Assembly (NCBI RefSeq): GCF_003287405.1
Contig: NZ_PRLD01000008.1
Span: 1-64,000 of the forward strand
Source of the DNA: Faecalibacterium prausnitzii
GTDB lineage: Bacteria > Bacillota > Clostridia > Oscillospirales > Ruminococcaceae
DNA length: 64,000 nucleotides
Direction: 5' to 3'
The notes below the pieces were generated by a model. It made no database searches, was not told the origin of the DNA, and saw nothing but the letters and a program-made list of their open reading frames with translations. This document shows positions 23,529 through 31,858 of the stretch, piece after piece. The stretch's first letter is position 1. Every line of letters starts with the position of its first letter. The translations under genes were made by a program, and so were the position numbers.

Positions 23529-26057
23529 ATGGAGCAGAAAGTTATTCCCATTATCCTGAACGGCAAGGACAGCGCAGAACGGATGAAAGAAATCACGGAC
23601 CGGCTGGAAACAGGCATTCAGCAGTTGTTCGATAGCGACCGCTACAAAGCCTACCTCACCACGATGGCGAAATTCCACAATTACAGCTTCAACAACACCT
23701 TGCTGATCGCCATGCAGGGCGGGCAGCTGGTGGCCGGCTTCAACAAGTGGAAAGACACGTTCCACCGCACCGTAAAGAAAGGCGAAAAAGGCATCAAAAT
23801 CCTTGCTCCTGCGCCGTACAAGGTCAAGCAGAAGATGGAAAAGCTGGACGAACAGGGCAAGCCGATTCTGGACAAGGACGGCAAGCCGCTGACGGAAGAA
23901 AAAACGGTGCAGATTCCGGCCTTTAAGGTGGTTTCCGTGTTCGATGTCAGCCAGACCGAGGGCGAACCGCTGCCATCTATCGCAGTGAATGAACTGTCCG
24001 GCAGCGTGCAGGACTATCAAGATTTTTTCAAAGCGTTGGAGCAAGCTTCCCCGGTGCCCATCGGGTTTGAGGACATCGAGGGCGGGGCGCACGGTTACTT
24101 TCATCTGCTCGACAACCGCATTGCCATCCAAGAGGGCATGAGCCAGCTGCAAACCATCAAGACGGCTATCCACGAAATTGCCCATGCCAAGCTGCACGCC
24201 ATCGACCCGAACACCCCGGAACAGAGCAACCGCCCGGACAGCCGCACCCGCGAGGTGCAGGCCGAAAGCGTGGCCTATGCCGTCTGCCAGCACTACGGGC
24301 TGGACACGTCCGAGTATTCCTTTGGCTATGTGGCTGGGTGGAGTTCTGGTCGGGAACTGGCCGAACTGAAAGCCTCTCTGGAAATTATCCGCAGCGCGGC
24401 CCATGAGCTGATCTCTGCGCTGGACGAACATCTGGCAGAACTTCGCCAGCAGCGGGAAGTAGACCTTTCCGCTACACAGGAGGCCGCATTTGCACTGGAT
24501 AATGGCAATACGTTGTTCATCCAGACCTGCGATTCTGGCTATGACTACACTCTGTATGGCCCGGACCACACGGCTCTGGACGGTGGGCAGCTGGACGCGC
24601 CCGGTCTGACCCTGCCGGATGCCGGGCGGGAAGCACTTAATCTGCTGGGGCAGACAGCCCCGGTATCGGAAGTTCTGTTGGGCGATAAGCTGACAGCGTT
24701 CCGAGAGGCGGCGGAAAAGGCCAACGAAATTCCCGCACCCGTTAAAATTCCAGACCCCGCCGCAGAACCTACGGTCACGATTCTGTGGAGCGAAAGCGAC
24801 AAGCTGCAGGACGGCGAAACTATGCCGCTGTCCGTGGCGAATCGTGTTTTTGAAGAACTGGACACCGCCCAGCACACGGACCGGGAAAAGGATGGTTACG
24901 AGGGTGGCTGGTACGACAAGACCGCGTTCCGCATTGATTTTACGATGAACGGACAGCCCGACAACTACGAGGGACGGCAGGATTTTGGCGACGGAGAGGG
25001 TTCTTTGGTTCAGCACATCCAGAACTACCACGAATACTACGCCAAGGACGAGAACTGGAAAAATTTTGTGCTGCACAACAAAGGCCCGGAAGCATGGGAA
25101 CAGGACAAGGCAGAGCGGGAAATGGTGCTGACCGAGTTTATCCCGTATCTCAAACAACATTGCAATCTTTCGGCCATGGAGCAGGCAGCCACCGCCGCTT
25201 TGCGGGAGGGACAGAACATTTCGCCGGAACAGGCTGCCTATTACAACACTGTTGTGGCCTATGTGCAGGACTGCCGCCCGCTGCTTAACCAAGGCCAGTA
25301 TAACTTGCCGGAACCGCCCAAGCTGGCTGACTTTGACCAGAGCTTGCAGGATTACAAGGCACAGGTGCAGGCCGAGATCGCGCAGGAAGCGGCGACTGCC
25401 GGAATGACCGTAGAGGAATACGCAGCGGCAGGTTTTGAGGCACCACAGCAGGACAGCTTTTCCATCTACCAGCTGCGCAATGAGGATTCCACTCACGATT
25501 ACCGTTTTGAGCCATACGACCGCCTGCAGGCCGCTGGCCGGACTGTGGACAAGGCCAACTACGCAGAAGTTTACTCTGCGCCGCTGACTGCTGGCACCAC
25601 GTTGGAGGACATCTACCGCACATTCAATGTGGACCATCCGGCAGATTTCAAGGGACATTCGTTGTCTGTTTCGGATGTGGTGGTTCTGCATCAGAACGGG
25701 CAGGACACCGCCCACTACTGCGACAGTGTGGGCTTCCAGCAGGTGCCGGAGTTTTTGCGGGAAAATCCGCTGCGCACCGCAGAACTTTCCACGGAACAAA
25801 ACGAAAATATGATTGATGGTGTGTTGAACAATGCGCCCTCTCTGGGCGAATTGGAGGCAAAAGCAAAAGCCGGGGAACAAATTTCTCTGACGGACCTTGC
25901 CGCCGCAGTCAAGGCCGAGGAAAAGGCACCGAAAACCAAGAAGTCCCGCGCCGCAAAACCGAAAAAGCCGTCCATCCGGGCACAGCTGGATGCCGCAAAA
26001 AAGGAGCAGAGCAAGCAAACGCAGCCACGGGAAAAGACAAAGGAATTGGAGGTCTGA
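23529..26057 (+). CDS. Large ArdC-like / YodL multi-domain antirestriction-type protein
   Basis: 842 residues. An ArdC-like ssDNA-binding N-terminal domain (~1-130: FHNYSFNNTLLIAMQ, GFNKWKDTFHRTVKKGEKGI), a zinc metallopeptidase-like motif (TAIHEIAHAKLH, ~217) with a Glu further on (REVQAESVAYAVCQHYG), a middle LPD-like domain, and a C-terminal YodL/DUF4316-type domain (SFSIYQLRNE, VSDVVVLHQNG). ArdC proteins protect incoming single-stranded DNA; the HExxH motif suggests cleavage of a host target. Standard for this ICE family. Confidence 0.8.
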   Translation: MEQKVIPIILNGKDSAERMKEITDRLETGIQQLFDSDRYKAYLTTMAKFHNYSFNNTLLIAMQGGQLVAGFNKWKDTFHRTVKKGEKGIKILAPAPYKVKQKMEKLDEQGKPILDKDGKPLTEEKTVQIPAFKVVSVFDVSQTEGEPLPSIAVNELSGSVQDYQDFFKALEQASPVPIGFEDIEGGAHGYFHLLDNRIAIQEGMSQLQTIKTAIHEIAHAKLHAIDPNTPEQSNRPDSRTREVQAESVAYAVCQHYGLDTSEYSFGYVAGWSSGRELAELKASLEIIRSAAHELISALDEHLAELRQQREVDLSATQEAAFALDNGNTLFIQTCDSGYDYTLYGPDHTALDGGQLDAPGLTLPDAGREALNLLGQTAPVSEVLLGDKLTAFREAAEKANEIPAPVKIPDPAAEPTVTILWSESDKLQDGETMPLSVANRVFEELDTAQHTDREKDGYEGGWYDKTAFRIDFTMNGQPDNYEGRQDFGDGEGSLVQHIQNYHEYYAKDENWKNFVLHNKGPEAWEQDKAEREMVLTEFIPYLKQHCNLSAMEQAATAALREGQNISPEQAAYYNTVVAYVQDCRPLLNQGQYNLPEPPKLADFDQSLQDYKAQVQAEIAQEAATAGMTVEEYAAAGFEAPQQDSFSIYQLRNEDSTHDYRFEPYDRLQAAGRTVDKANYAEVYSAPLTAGTTLEDIYRTFNVDHPADFKGHSLSVSDVVVLHQNGQDTAHYCDSVGFQQVPEFLRENPLRTAELSTEQNENMIDGVLNNAPSLGELEAKAKAGEQISLTDLAAAVKAEEKAPKTKKSRAAKPKKPSIRAQLDAAKKEQSKQTQPREKTKELEV

Positions 26058-26060
26058 CAC

Positions 26061-26261
26061 ATGAATTTCAGTGTAGAAGAAGAAAATTTGATCTGTATGT
26101 ACCATACTTCCGACCGCCGCCGCACGATGGCACGGATGCTGGCTGCCCTGTCGGATATGGACACGGAAATGCGACGGCTGGCAAATAGCACCATTGCAAA
26201 GTTGGAGTGTATGACGGATGCCGACTTTGACGGACAGAGGTTTGATTTTGCGAGTGAGTGA
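26061..26261 (+). CDS. Transposon-transfer assisting protein (TTRAP-like)
   Basis: 66 residues (NFSVEEENLICMYHTSDRRR), starting three bases after the previous stop. Matches in size and pattern the small transfer-assisting proteins downstream of YodL-type genes in Clostridial ICEs. Function unproven. Confidence 0.75.
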   Translation: MNFSVEEENLICMYHTSDRRRTMARMLAALSDMDTEMRRLANSTIAKLECMTDADFDGQRFDFASE

Positions 26262-26323
26262 TACCGCCATCTTGACAATGGAACATTATTTTCAACAAAA
26301 GTAATGTGCCGTTGTCATAACAG

Positions 26324-26369
26324 AAATAGCCGGACACGGTGGCCTTGTGGCTACGGTGTCCGGCTATTT
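26324..26369. terminator. Bidirectional terminator between convergent ICE blocks
   Basis: AAATAGCCGGACAC (26324-26337) pairs perfectly with GTGTCCGGCTATTT (26356-26369), between the long rightward transfer operon and the leftward BRO gene. Confidence 0.85.
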
Positions 26370-26376
26370 TCATGTA

Positions 26377-27273
26377 TCAGTCTTTATCTTTTTTCTCGGT
26401 GGGATTTTCCGGCAGTTCGGCGGCATCTTCTACAATGTCGGTCACAAGCTGCTGGAAGTCAAACGCATTCTTTTCTGTAATAACGGGCTTGCCAGTTTCT
26501 GCTTCAAGAGCCTGCCGTGCAATACCGGCTACCTTGCCGCCGCGTTTAGCAACCCGCTTGTTTTCTTCAAAGGTCTGCGGCTTTGCAGTCTTGGAAATAT
26601 CCGTGGTAGATGCTTCCGCCAGCATGGTCAGCACAAGTTCCAAATCGGTCATGTTGTCCCGGAGATTTTCTTTTGTCAGACCTTTCAGCCGCTTGTACTG
26701 CCCCGTGGTCATGCCGGACCATGCGCGGGAGATTTCATCGGTCAGGATGGCGTACTCCTTGCCCTTTTGCACTCCGCGCTTCTTCCATTCGTCCGTTAGT
26801 TCGTTGCGGATGCGGATTGCCAAAAGCCGCTGGTGAATCCATTCTTCGGAGTAGCCTTTCTTCAAATAGGTATCAAGCGCACGGTCAATAGCTTGCTCCG
26901 GGTCGATGGTTTCTTCGATGCGTTCCTTGCCCACCATTGCCAGCCATGCCTTGAACGGTTCAGCTTTCGGGGACGGGATGGACTGGATGATACGCAAAAG
27001 CTGTTCGGTGTTGGCGACATCTGTCTTGTACCGTTTTCCATCAGAGGATAACATTTTCAGTTGTACGATTTTTTCGTACAACTCATTTGCTCCCTCAGTT
27101 TTCAGCTTACGTTTCAGGTCGCTCCAATATCGCCGTGGATTGGCTGTTCCAGTTAAAACAGAAATAACATCAATAATCGAAAAATACCATTCTTCCTTTT
27201 CTGCATCCCATGCAGTACGGATTTTCTGATCTTCAAAAAGCTGGATAGAGCTATTGTCTTTCACTTCTGCCAT
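26377..27273 (-). CDS. BRO-N / DinD-like phage antirepressor-type protein
   Basis: 298 residues. The N-terminus (RTAWDAEKEEWYFSIIDVIS, RRYWSDLKRKLK) is a BRO-N DNA-binding domain; the middle (AIRIRNELTDEWKKRGVQKG) resembles DinD/DNA-damage-inducible proteins, and the C-terminus is charged. Such proteins act as antirepressors or SOS-linked factors. It lies between the transfer operon and the relaxase, reading leftward with its own leader. Target repressor unknown. Confidence 0.8.
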   Translation of the reverse strand: MAEVKDNSSIQLFEDQKIRTAWDAEKEEWYFSIIDVISVLTGTANPRRYWSDLKRKLKTEGANELYEKIVQLKMLSSDGKRYKTDVANTEQLLRIIQSIPSPKAEPFKAWLAMVGKERIEETIDPEQAIDRALDTYLKKGYSEEWIHQRLLAIRIRNELTDEWKKRGVQKGKEYAILTDEISRAWSGMTTGQYKRLKGLTKENLRDNMTDLELVLTMLAEASTTDISKTAKPQTFEENKRVAKRGGKVAGIARQALEAETGKPVITEKNAFDFQQLVTDIVEDAAELPENPTEKKDKD

Positions 27274-27384
27274 AGAGGGTTCCTCGCTTTCGTTGTCTGG
27301 TTCTATTTTACATGATTTCGGGTGGAAACGCCACCCAGTCTAAGCGTTTGTAGTTCAAAAATCCAACCAATATTTTGTGCAAAT

Positions 27385-28713
27385 TTACCGTTCCTGCATC
27401 TGCTCCTTTCCCGGTGTTGTCCGTAGGATGCCGTCCACATTCTGCTTGATGATGTCATATTCCTGCATCTGGCGTTTGGCTTCGGCGTACCGCCGCTGCA
27501 GCTGGTCTTTCTGCTCGGTCAGTTGCTTATACTCAGCTTTCAGGGCGCAGAGGTCGGGTGGCTTTTGAAAGCCCTGCTCTTTCAGGGCCTTGGCCGCCGC
27601 TTCATAGAGAATCAGGGTGCCTTCATGCTTGCGCCGGAACTGCTTTTTGTCAGCGGCCCGCTGATACTCCTGCACCAACGGGCGCAGCTCCTTACAGGTG
27701 GTGACATCCTTTATCAGCATGGCCATTTCTGCAAGCCGGCGTTCGGCCGCTTTCAGCGCGGCGGCCGCTTCGGTGCTGGCGGCGGTGATCTCGGCCACTC
27801 GGCTTTCCAAATCCGGGTAGCTTTCGATTTTATGCTCGGTCAGGAAGTTCAGCGTCCGGGCAGCCTGTTTCAGATTGTGGAGCTTTGCCCACTTCTCATA
27901 CCCTGCGGACTGTTGGACCTTGATGCTGTTCTCCAAATCAATCCGCAGCGAAATTTTGCGGTTTTCTTTGGGCTTTCGCTCCACAATCCGCCCTTTGATG
28001 CGCTCGATGATGGCTTCTTCGGTGTAGGCTTCGCCCAGCGTTTTGCAGCGGGTGAACCGCCCCTGTCCGGGCGCACGGAACGAAACATACTTGCCACGCT
28101 TGACCTCGTAGCCCTGCTCCTGCAGGAGCCGCAGAAAATCGTCAAAATCCTTGGCCTGCGGGATGGCTGCATCTATGGCGGCTTTCAGCTTCGCCTTCCA
28201 GCTCGTGCCCTTGCGGTGCGCGTCCCACTCGGCATAGCTCTTGCCTCGGTCTTGGCCGGGAACCACCACGGACAGACCATGTTCCTTGCACAGCCGGTCG
28301 CTGGTGCGCCGGATGTAGGCATAACTCTGTCGGTTGGAAACATACTTTCGTTGGTTCACCATGTCCACGGCACAAAAGATGACGTGGTTATGGACGTGCC
28401 CTTTGTCAATGTGGGTGGTCAGCACATACGGGTATTTGCCTTGCAGGACTTCATCTGCAAGCTGCCGGCCAATTTCGTGGGCCTGCTCCGGCGTGGTTTC
28501 GCCCGGCGCAAAAGACTGTATCAAGTGGTGGGCCAGATTGTTGCCTTTCTGCATGGCCTGTGACAGCAGCAGTTCAAATTCGATGTCGGCGGTTTCGTAG
28601 GAGCAGGCAAAGGAGGACACCAGCATTTTTTCGTCCGTCTTGGCCGGATTCTCGATGTAGTCCAATGCCTTTTTCAGCGTTGACTTGATAGGATGTATCT
28701 TTGTAACTGCCAT
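27385..28713 (-). CDS. ICE relaxase (MobA/VirD2 type)
   Basis: 442 residues. Relaxase domain ~1-200: N-terminal catalytic-type region KIHPIKSTLKKALDYIENPA, a Tyr-rich SYETADIEF, and the three-His metal motif HIDKGHVHNHVIF. The C-terminal half is a helical, charged domain. It nicks the ICE oriT, which should be the structured region upstream of mobC. Translationally coupled to mobC by a 40-bp overlap. Appears intact, so relaxosome function should be preserved even though the ICE's coupling protein is split. Confidence 0.92.
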   Translation of the reverse strand: MAVTKIHPIKSTLKKALDYIENPAKTDEKMLVSSFACSYETADIEFELLLSQAMQKGNNLAHHLIQSFAPGETTPEQAHEIGRQLADEVLQGKYPYVLTTHIDKGHVHNHVIFCAVDMVNQRKYVSNRQSYAYIRRTSDRLCKEHGLSVVVPGQDRGKSYAEWDAHRKGTSWKAKLKAAIDAAIPQAKDFDDFLRLLQEQGYEVKRGKYVSFRAPGQGRFTRCKTLGEAYTEEAIIERIKGRIVERKPKENRKISLRIDLENSIKVQQSAGYEKWAKLHNLKQAARTLNFLTEHKIESYPDLESRVAEITAASTEAAAALKAAERRLAEMAMLIKDVTTCKELRPLVQEYQRAADKKQFRRKHEGTLILYEAAAKALKEQGFQKPPDLCALKAEYKQLTEQKDQLQRRYAEAKRQMQEYDIIKQNVDGILRTTPGKEQMQER

Positions 28714-29003
28714 ATCTGTGCCAGCGCTCCTTTGATGTCCGCAACATCTTGTGTGTACAGCGGCCCCATGCTATTCAGCCGCCGTGTGATCTGATTGACG
28801 TTGACACCAATCTTCTGCAATTCGGCGGTCTGCACCCGGATGTCGGTGGTGTCGATGTGGACAACATAACCATCTATCGCCATCTTTCGCAGATAGGCAG
28901 CCATATTCCGGGTTGGTATCAATTTCATTTTTTCTCGAATCAACCTCCGTTCTTCTTCCGTCACATAAAATTTGACCTGCACGGTTCGCTTTCTGCCCTC
29001 CAT
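28674..29003 (-). CDS. mobC: MobC-like relaxosome accessory protein
   Basis: 109 residues with a ribbon-helix-helix type start (RTVQVKFYVTEEERRLIREK) and the NVNQITRRLNSMG segment typical of MobC. It binds oriT and helps the relaxase. First gene of the leftward mobilization pair. Confidence 0.85.
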   Translation of the reverse strand: MEGRKRTVQVKFYVTEEERRLIREKMKLIPTRNMAAYLRKMAIDGYVVHIDTTDIRVQTAELQKIGVNVNQITRRLNSMGPLYTQDVADIKGALAQIWQLQRYILSSQR

Positions 29004-29039
29004 ACGTTTTTACTCTCCTTTCCATTTTGAGGGTTTGGG

Positions 29040-29125
29040 ACACTTCCCAACAAGCTGTTTTGCAGGGCAAAATACGGAAGTGGGTACACACTTCCTATGC
29101 TTGCTCTGTAAGTTCTCCCCTAAAC
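29040..29125. other. Candidate oriT of the ICE
   Basis: Just upstream of mobC: hairpin TTTTGC-AGG-GCAAAA followed by GGAAGTG...CACTTCC and then TATGCTTGCTCT. Inverted repeats ahead of a short conserved single-stranded motif beside mobC is the usual oriT layout for MOBP relaxases. Confidence 0.55.
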
Positions 29126-29174
29126 CGTCCCCTCTACTAATACTACAATTCAAACCCTGTCTTTTGGCTACATC

Positions 29175-29203
29175 TTGACTGTGATGCAAAAATAAAGTAT
29201 CAT
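29175..29203 (+). promoter_or_regulatory. Promoter of the AraC regulator
   Basis: TTGACT, 17-bp spacer, TATCAT. Confidence 0.6.
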
Positions 29204-29245
29204 AATTAGCACAGACTAACCAAAATGGGAGGTGAACCTCATCCT

Positions 29246-30226
29246 ATGACGCACGGAAGTCACTATCTTGGTAAGCTATACAACGACCTGATAGCCAATT
29301 CGCCCCAAACAATTTCAATAGATATTCCGTCTGATATGGGGAAAGGACGAATTGCACAGACCCAAATCAAGCACGGCATCATCTTTTCGGATTGGCAAAT
29401 GTGTTACCAGTCGGATATGAATGTACAGGGAACCGTCAGTAAAGATTATATGCAGATTATCTTCTGCCTGAATGATGGAATCTCTTGGGGCATCATTGAT
29501 GAAAAGCGTTCCATTACGATTCAAAAAAATGAATCCTGTATCTATGCGGGACATGGAGGAACCGAATATGCCTGCTATAAAAAGGATAGCAATTTTTCAT
29601 TTAAGAGTATAAAAATTCCGATTGCCTATTTCTCGCAGCTGCTCACAGATTATTTTGATGGGCAGGAAGCAACGGCTTACGAAAAGAAACTTCTTGATGG
29701 CATTTCAAAAGTTCCTGTGACCCCCATCATGGAACAAATTCTGGCGGAAACAAGCCAATTTACACAATACCGTGGAGGATTGGGTTACTTATATCTTGAC
29801 GGAAAACTTCTGGAGCTATTGTCTATTTATTTAGGCGAAGTCCTTGAATTGGATATTCTAATGGGAAAAAATGTTTCCATGTCCAGAACGGAACGGACTG
29901 CCATTATGGAAGCTAAACGGATTATAGACAGTCAGCTTGCGTTTGCCCCATCCTGTGAAGAACTTTCCCATCTGGTGCATTTAAGCACAACAAAATTGAC
30001 ACGCGGTTTTTCATCATTTTATGGTATGCCTATTCATCAATACATAATTGAACAGCGTTTGACACAGGCAGCACAGCTGCTATTGGAGGGGGACCGAAAT
30101 GTAAGCGAGATTGCAGCAATCGTTGGCTACGGAAAGCCCAGCAATCTTGCCGCCGCTTTCAAAAAGCGATATGGTGTGGCGCCAAAGAACTACCGTGAAA
30201 GCCGATTTGATACCCATAAAAAGTAG
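29246..30226 (+). CDS. AraC family transcriptional regulator of the transporter cassette
   Basis: 326 residues. Two helix-turn-helix motifs at the C-terminus (~225-320: SCEELSHLVHLSTTKLTRGF and NVSEIAAIVGYGKPSNLAAA, ending FKKRYGVAPKNYRE); the N-terminal ~200 residues form a ligand-binding domain. ATG 29246 is preferred (GGAGGTG ten bases upstream). The layout, AraC followed by an ECF transporter and paired ABC half-transporters, is like YbtA with YbtPQ of the yersiniabactin locus, so it may respond to a metallophore. That is inference. Base composition is more AT-rich than the transfer genes. Confidence 0.85.
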   Translation: MTHGSHYLGKLYNDLIANSPQTISIDIPSDMGKGRIAQTQIKHGIIFSDWQMCYQSDMNVQGTVSKDYMQIIFCLNDGISWGIIDEKRSITIQKNESCIYAGHGGTEYACYKKDSNFSFKSIKIPIAYFSQLLTDYFDGQEATAYEKKLLDGISKVPVTPIMEQILAETSQFTQYRGGLGYLYLDGKLLELLSIYLGEVLELDILMGKNVSMSRTERTAIMEAKRIIDSQLAFAPSCEELSHLVHLSTTKLTRGFSSFYGMPIHQYIIEQRLTQAAQLLLEGDRNVSEIAAIVGYGKPSNLAAAFKKRYGVAPKNYRESRFDTHKK

Positions 30227-30237
30227 CTTCTGACTGT

Positions 30238-30294
30238 TTTTGGGTCAAAACGGGTAGGTTTTGGGTTGGATTTGATAATCTAAATTGGTACAAT
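30238..30294 (+). promoter_or_regulatory. AraC-type direct repeats and promoter of the ECF/ABC operon
   Basis: Two TTTTGGGT repeats (30238-30245, 30259-30266) exactly 21 bp apart, i.e. two helical turns, abut the -35 of a promoter (TTGGAT 30266-30271, 17-bp spacer, TACAAT 30289-30294). This is the classic arrangement for a class II AraC activator. Confidence 0.6.
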
Positions 30295-30296
30295 TT

Positions 30297-30335
30297 GCGA
30301 TGTGGTTAGTTTCAAATAACCACATCGCATTTTTT
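30297..30335 (+). terminator. Terminator hairpin overlapping the transcription start of the ECF operon
   Basis: GCGATGTGGTTA (30297-30308) pairs perfectly with 30317-30328, then six T. It terminates the araC mRNA; a transcript starting about 30301 would lose part of the 5' arm and so could escape it. Confidence 0.75.
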
Positions 30336-30365
30336 ATTTTCCGATAAAAGCGAGGAGGCATAAAA

Positions 30366-30968
30366 ATGAAACAAAAGTTGAATGCGAAAGACTTTATTCT
30401 CATTGGCATCCTGACAGCGCTCATGTGGATTATCTGCATGATTATCAGCACTATTATGAGCGTGGCTGGCCCAGTGACCAACGTGTTTTATCCGTCCGTT
30501 GTGGCTATTCCGAATGGCATCGTTATGATGCTTCTGCTGGCCAAAGTTCCGAAGAAAGGCGTGTTTACCATTTGTGCCGCAATTCAGGCTATCCTGTTCC
30601 TGCTGGTAGGTGCTTTCTGGTTCCTTCCCATCGGCTTGGTAATTGGCGGTGTCATCTGCGATTTTCTGATCATGGGCCGAAATGAAATCACAATGAAGTC
30701 CATGATAGCGGCCTATGCGCTGTTCAGTGCTATTTTTGCTTTTAGTGCTATCTGCCCCATCAAATTTCTTCAAAGTGCGTTTGTTGGCGCAATGGAGAAA
30801 AACAATATTGCCCCGGAGTATATTCAGGGAATGCTCAATATCACTTCTGTTCCCATGCTGGTAGTCATTGTTGCTGCTGGACTGGTGGGCGGCCTGATTG
30901 GCGGATTTATCGGCCAGAAAGCATTGAAAAAACATTTCATCAAGGCTGGACTCGTTTCTGTAAAATAA
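30366..30968 (+). CDS. ECF transporter S component (MptD family)
   Basis: 200 residues, five to six membrane segments (DFILIGILTALMWIICMII, FLLVGAFWFLPIGLVIGGVI, VVIVAAGLVGGLIGGFIG). Matches the MptD/Trep_Strep group of substrate-binding S components. It would set the substrate specificity of the ECF importer formed with the next two gene products. The substrate is unknown; the metal/metallophore context is a guess from the neighbouring exporters. Confidence 0.82.
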   Translation: MKQKLNAKDFILIGILTALMWIICMIISTIMSVAGPVTNVFYPSVVAIPNGIVMMLLLAKVPKKGVFTICAAIQAILFLLVGAFWFLPIGLVIGGVICDFLIMGRNEITMKSMIAAYALFSAIFAFSAICPIKFLQSAFVGAMEKNNIAPEYIQGMLNITSVPMLVVIVAAGLVGGLIGGFIGQKALKKHFIKAGLVSVK

Positions 30969-31082
30969 CAAGAACAGCCCCCTGAAAATCCATCATACAA
31001 ACGCAGGCAAACGGGCTGCCTGATTTCAGAGCGCGGGGCTGGAAGTAGTCCCGCGCTCTGCTGTTGATAAGGAGGCATCAGA

Positions 31083-31856
31083 ATGGATGAAACACAAATC
31101 AAACAAATTATTAAGCGACAGCCCCTTCATGGAACTGCGCTTCTGGACCCGCGCTGCAAAATTCTTCTCTTAGTCTGTATCGGTTTTGTCAGTTATTTTC
31201 TGGCCGGAGAAGTGGTCAGCCTTGCGCTCATGCTGGTTTATGGGCTGTTCATTGCCTTAGGTAATGGCGGAAAATGGGCCGCAAAAATGATAATAACTTA
31301 TATCGTTGTGGCTTATCTTAATGCCTTGCTTCGCTATGTTCAAGTTCCAGTTTTGAGCGTGATTATGAGCGTATTTGGCGTGACCGTTCTGAAACTGATT
31401 CCCATTGTAATGATGGGGCTCTGGATATTGCGGACCACTTATATGGATGACTTGATGGTAGCCCTCCAAAGAATGCGGCTGCCGCAGGCAGTTACGATTC
31501 CGCTTGTGGTCATGTTCCGTTATATTCCTACCCTACGGATTGAATATCGGCAAATCCGAAGCACAATGGATATTCGCGGTATCAGCGATACAGTGTGGAA
31601 GCGGGTATGTCACCCATTAGCAACCATAGAGTACATTTTGATACCGTTGCTGATGCGCTGCTTGAAAGTTACCGATGAACTGGCGGCCTCCGGCACAACG
31701 CGTGGTCTGGAATTGGAATGTAAGCGGTATGCACTGCGCCCGATTCGTTTTGCATGGCCGGAAATTGTGGTATCACTGCTTGGTATCCTCTTTTTGGTCG
31801 GACTGCTTTTTATTGACCAGACCCAAATCGGCAAAATCATTTTATGGAGGGTATGA
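31083..31856 (+). CDS. ecfT: ECF transporter T component
   Basis: 257 residues, N- and C-terminal membrane segments and the coupling-helix signature region (RYIPTLRIEYRQIRSTMDIR, with GTTRGLE further on) of EcfT/CbiQ proteins. It links the S component to the ATPases. Stop at 31856 precedes the ATPase start by two bases. Confidence 0.88.
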   Translation: MDETQIKQIIKRQPLHGTALLDPRCKILLLVCIGFVSYFLAGEVVSLALMLVYGLFIALGNGGKWAAKMIITYIVVAYLNALLRYVQVPVLSVIMSVFGVTVLKLIPIVMMGLWILRTTYMDDLMVALQRMRLPQAVTIPLVVMFRYIPTLRIEYRQIRSTMDIRGISDTVWKRVCHPLATIEYILIPLLMRCLKVTDELAASGTTRGLELECKRYALRPIRFAWPEIVVSLLGILFLVGLLFIDQTQIGKIILWRV

Positions 31857-31858
31857 CG

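Noticed and set aside
23493..26270. Very long open frame (over 900 codons) on the minus strand
   Set aside because: It lies exactly opposite the ArdC/YodL gene, has no RBS and no recognisable domain, and arises from the GC-rich codon bias of the plus-strand gene.
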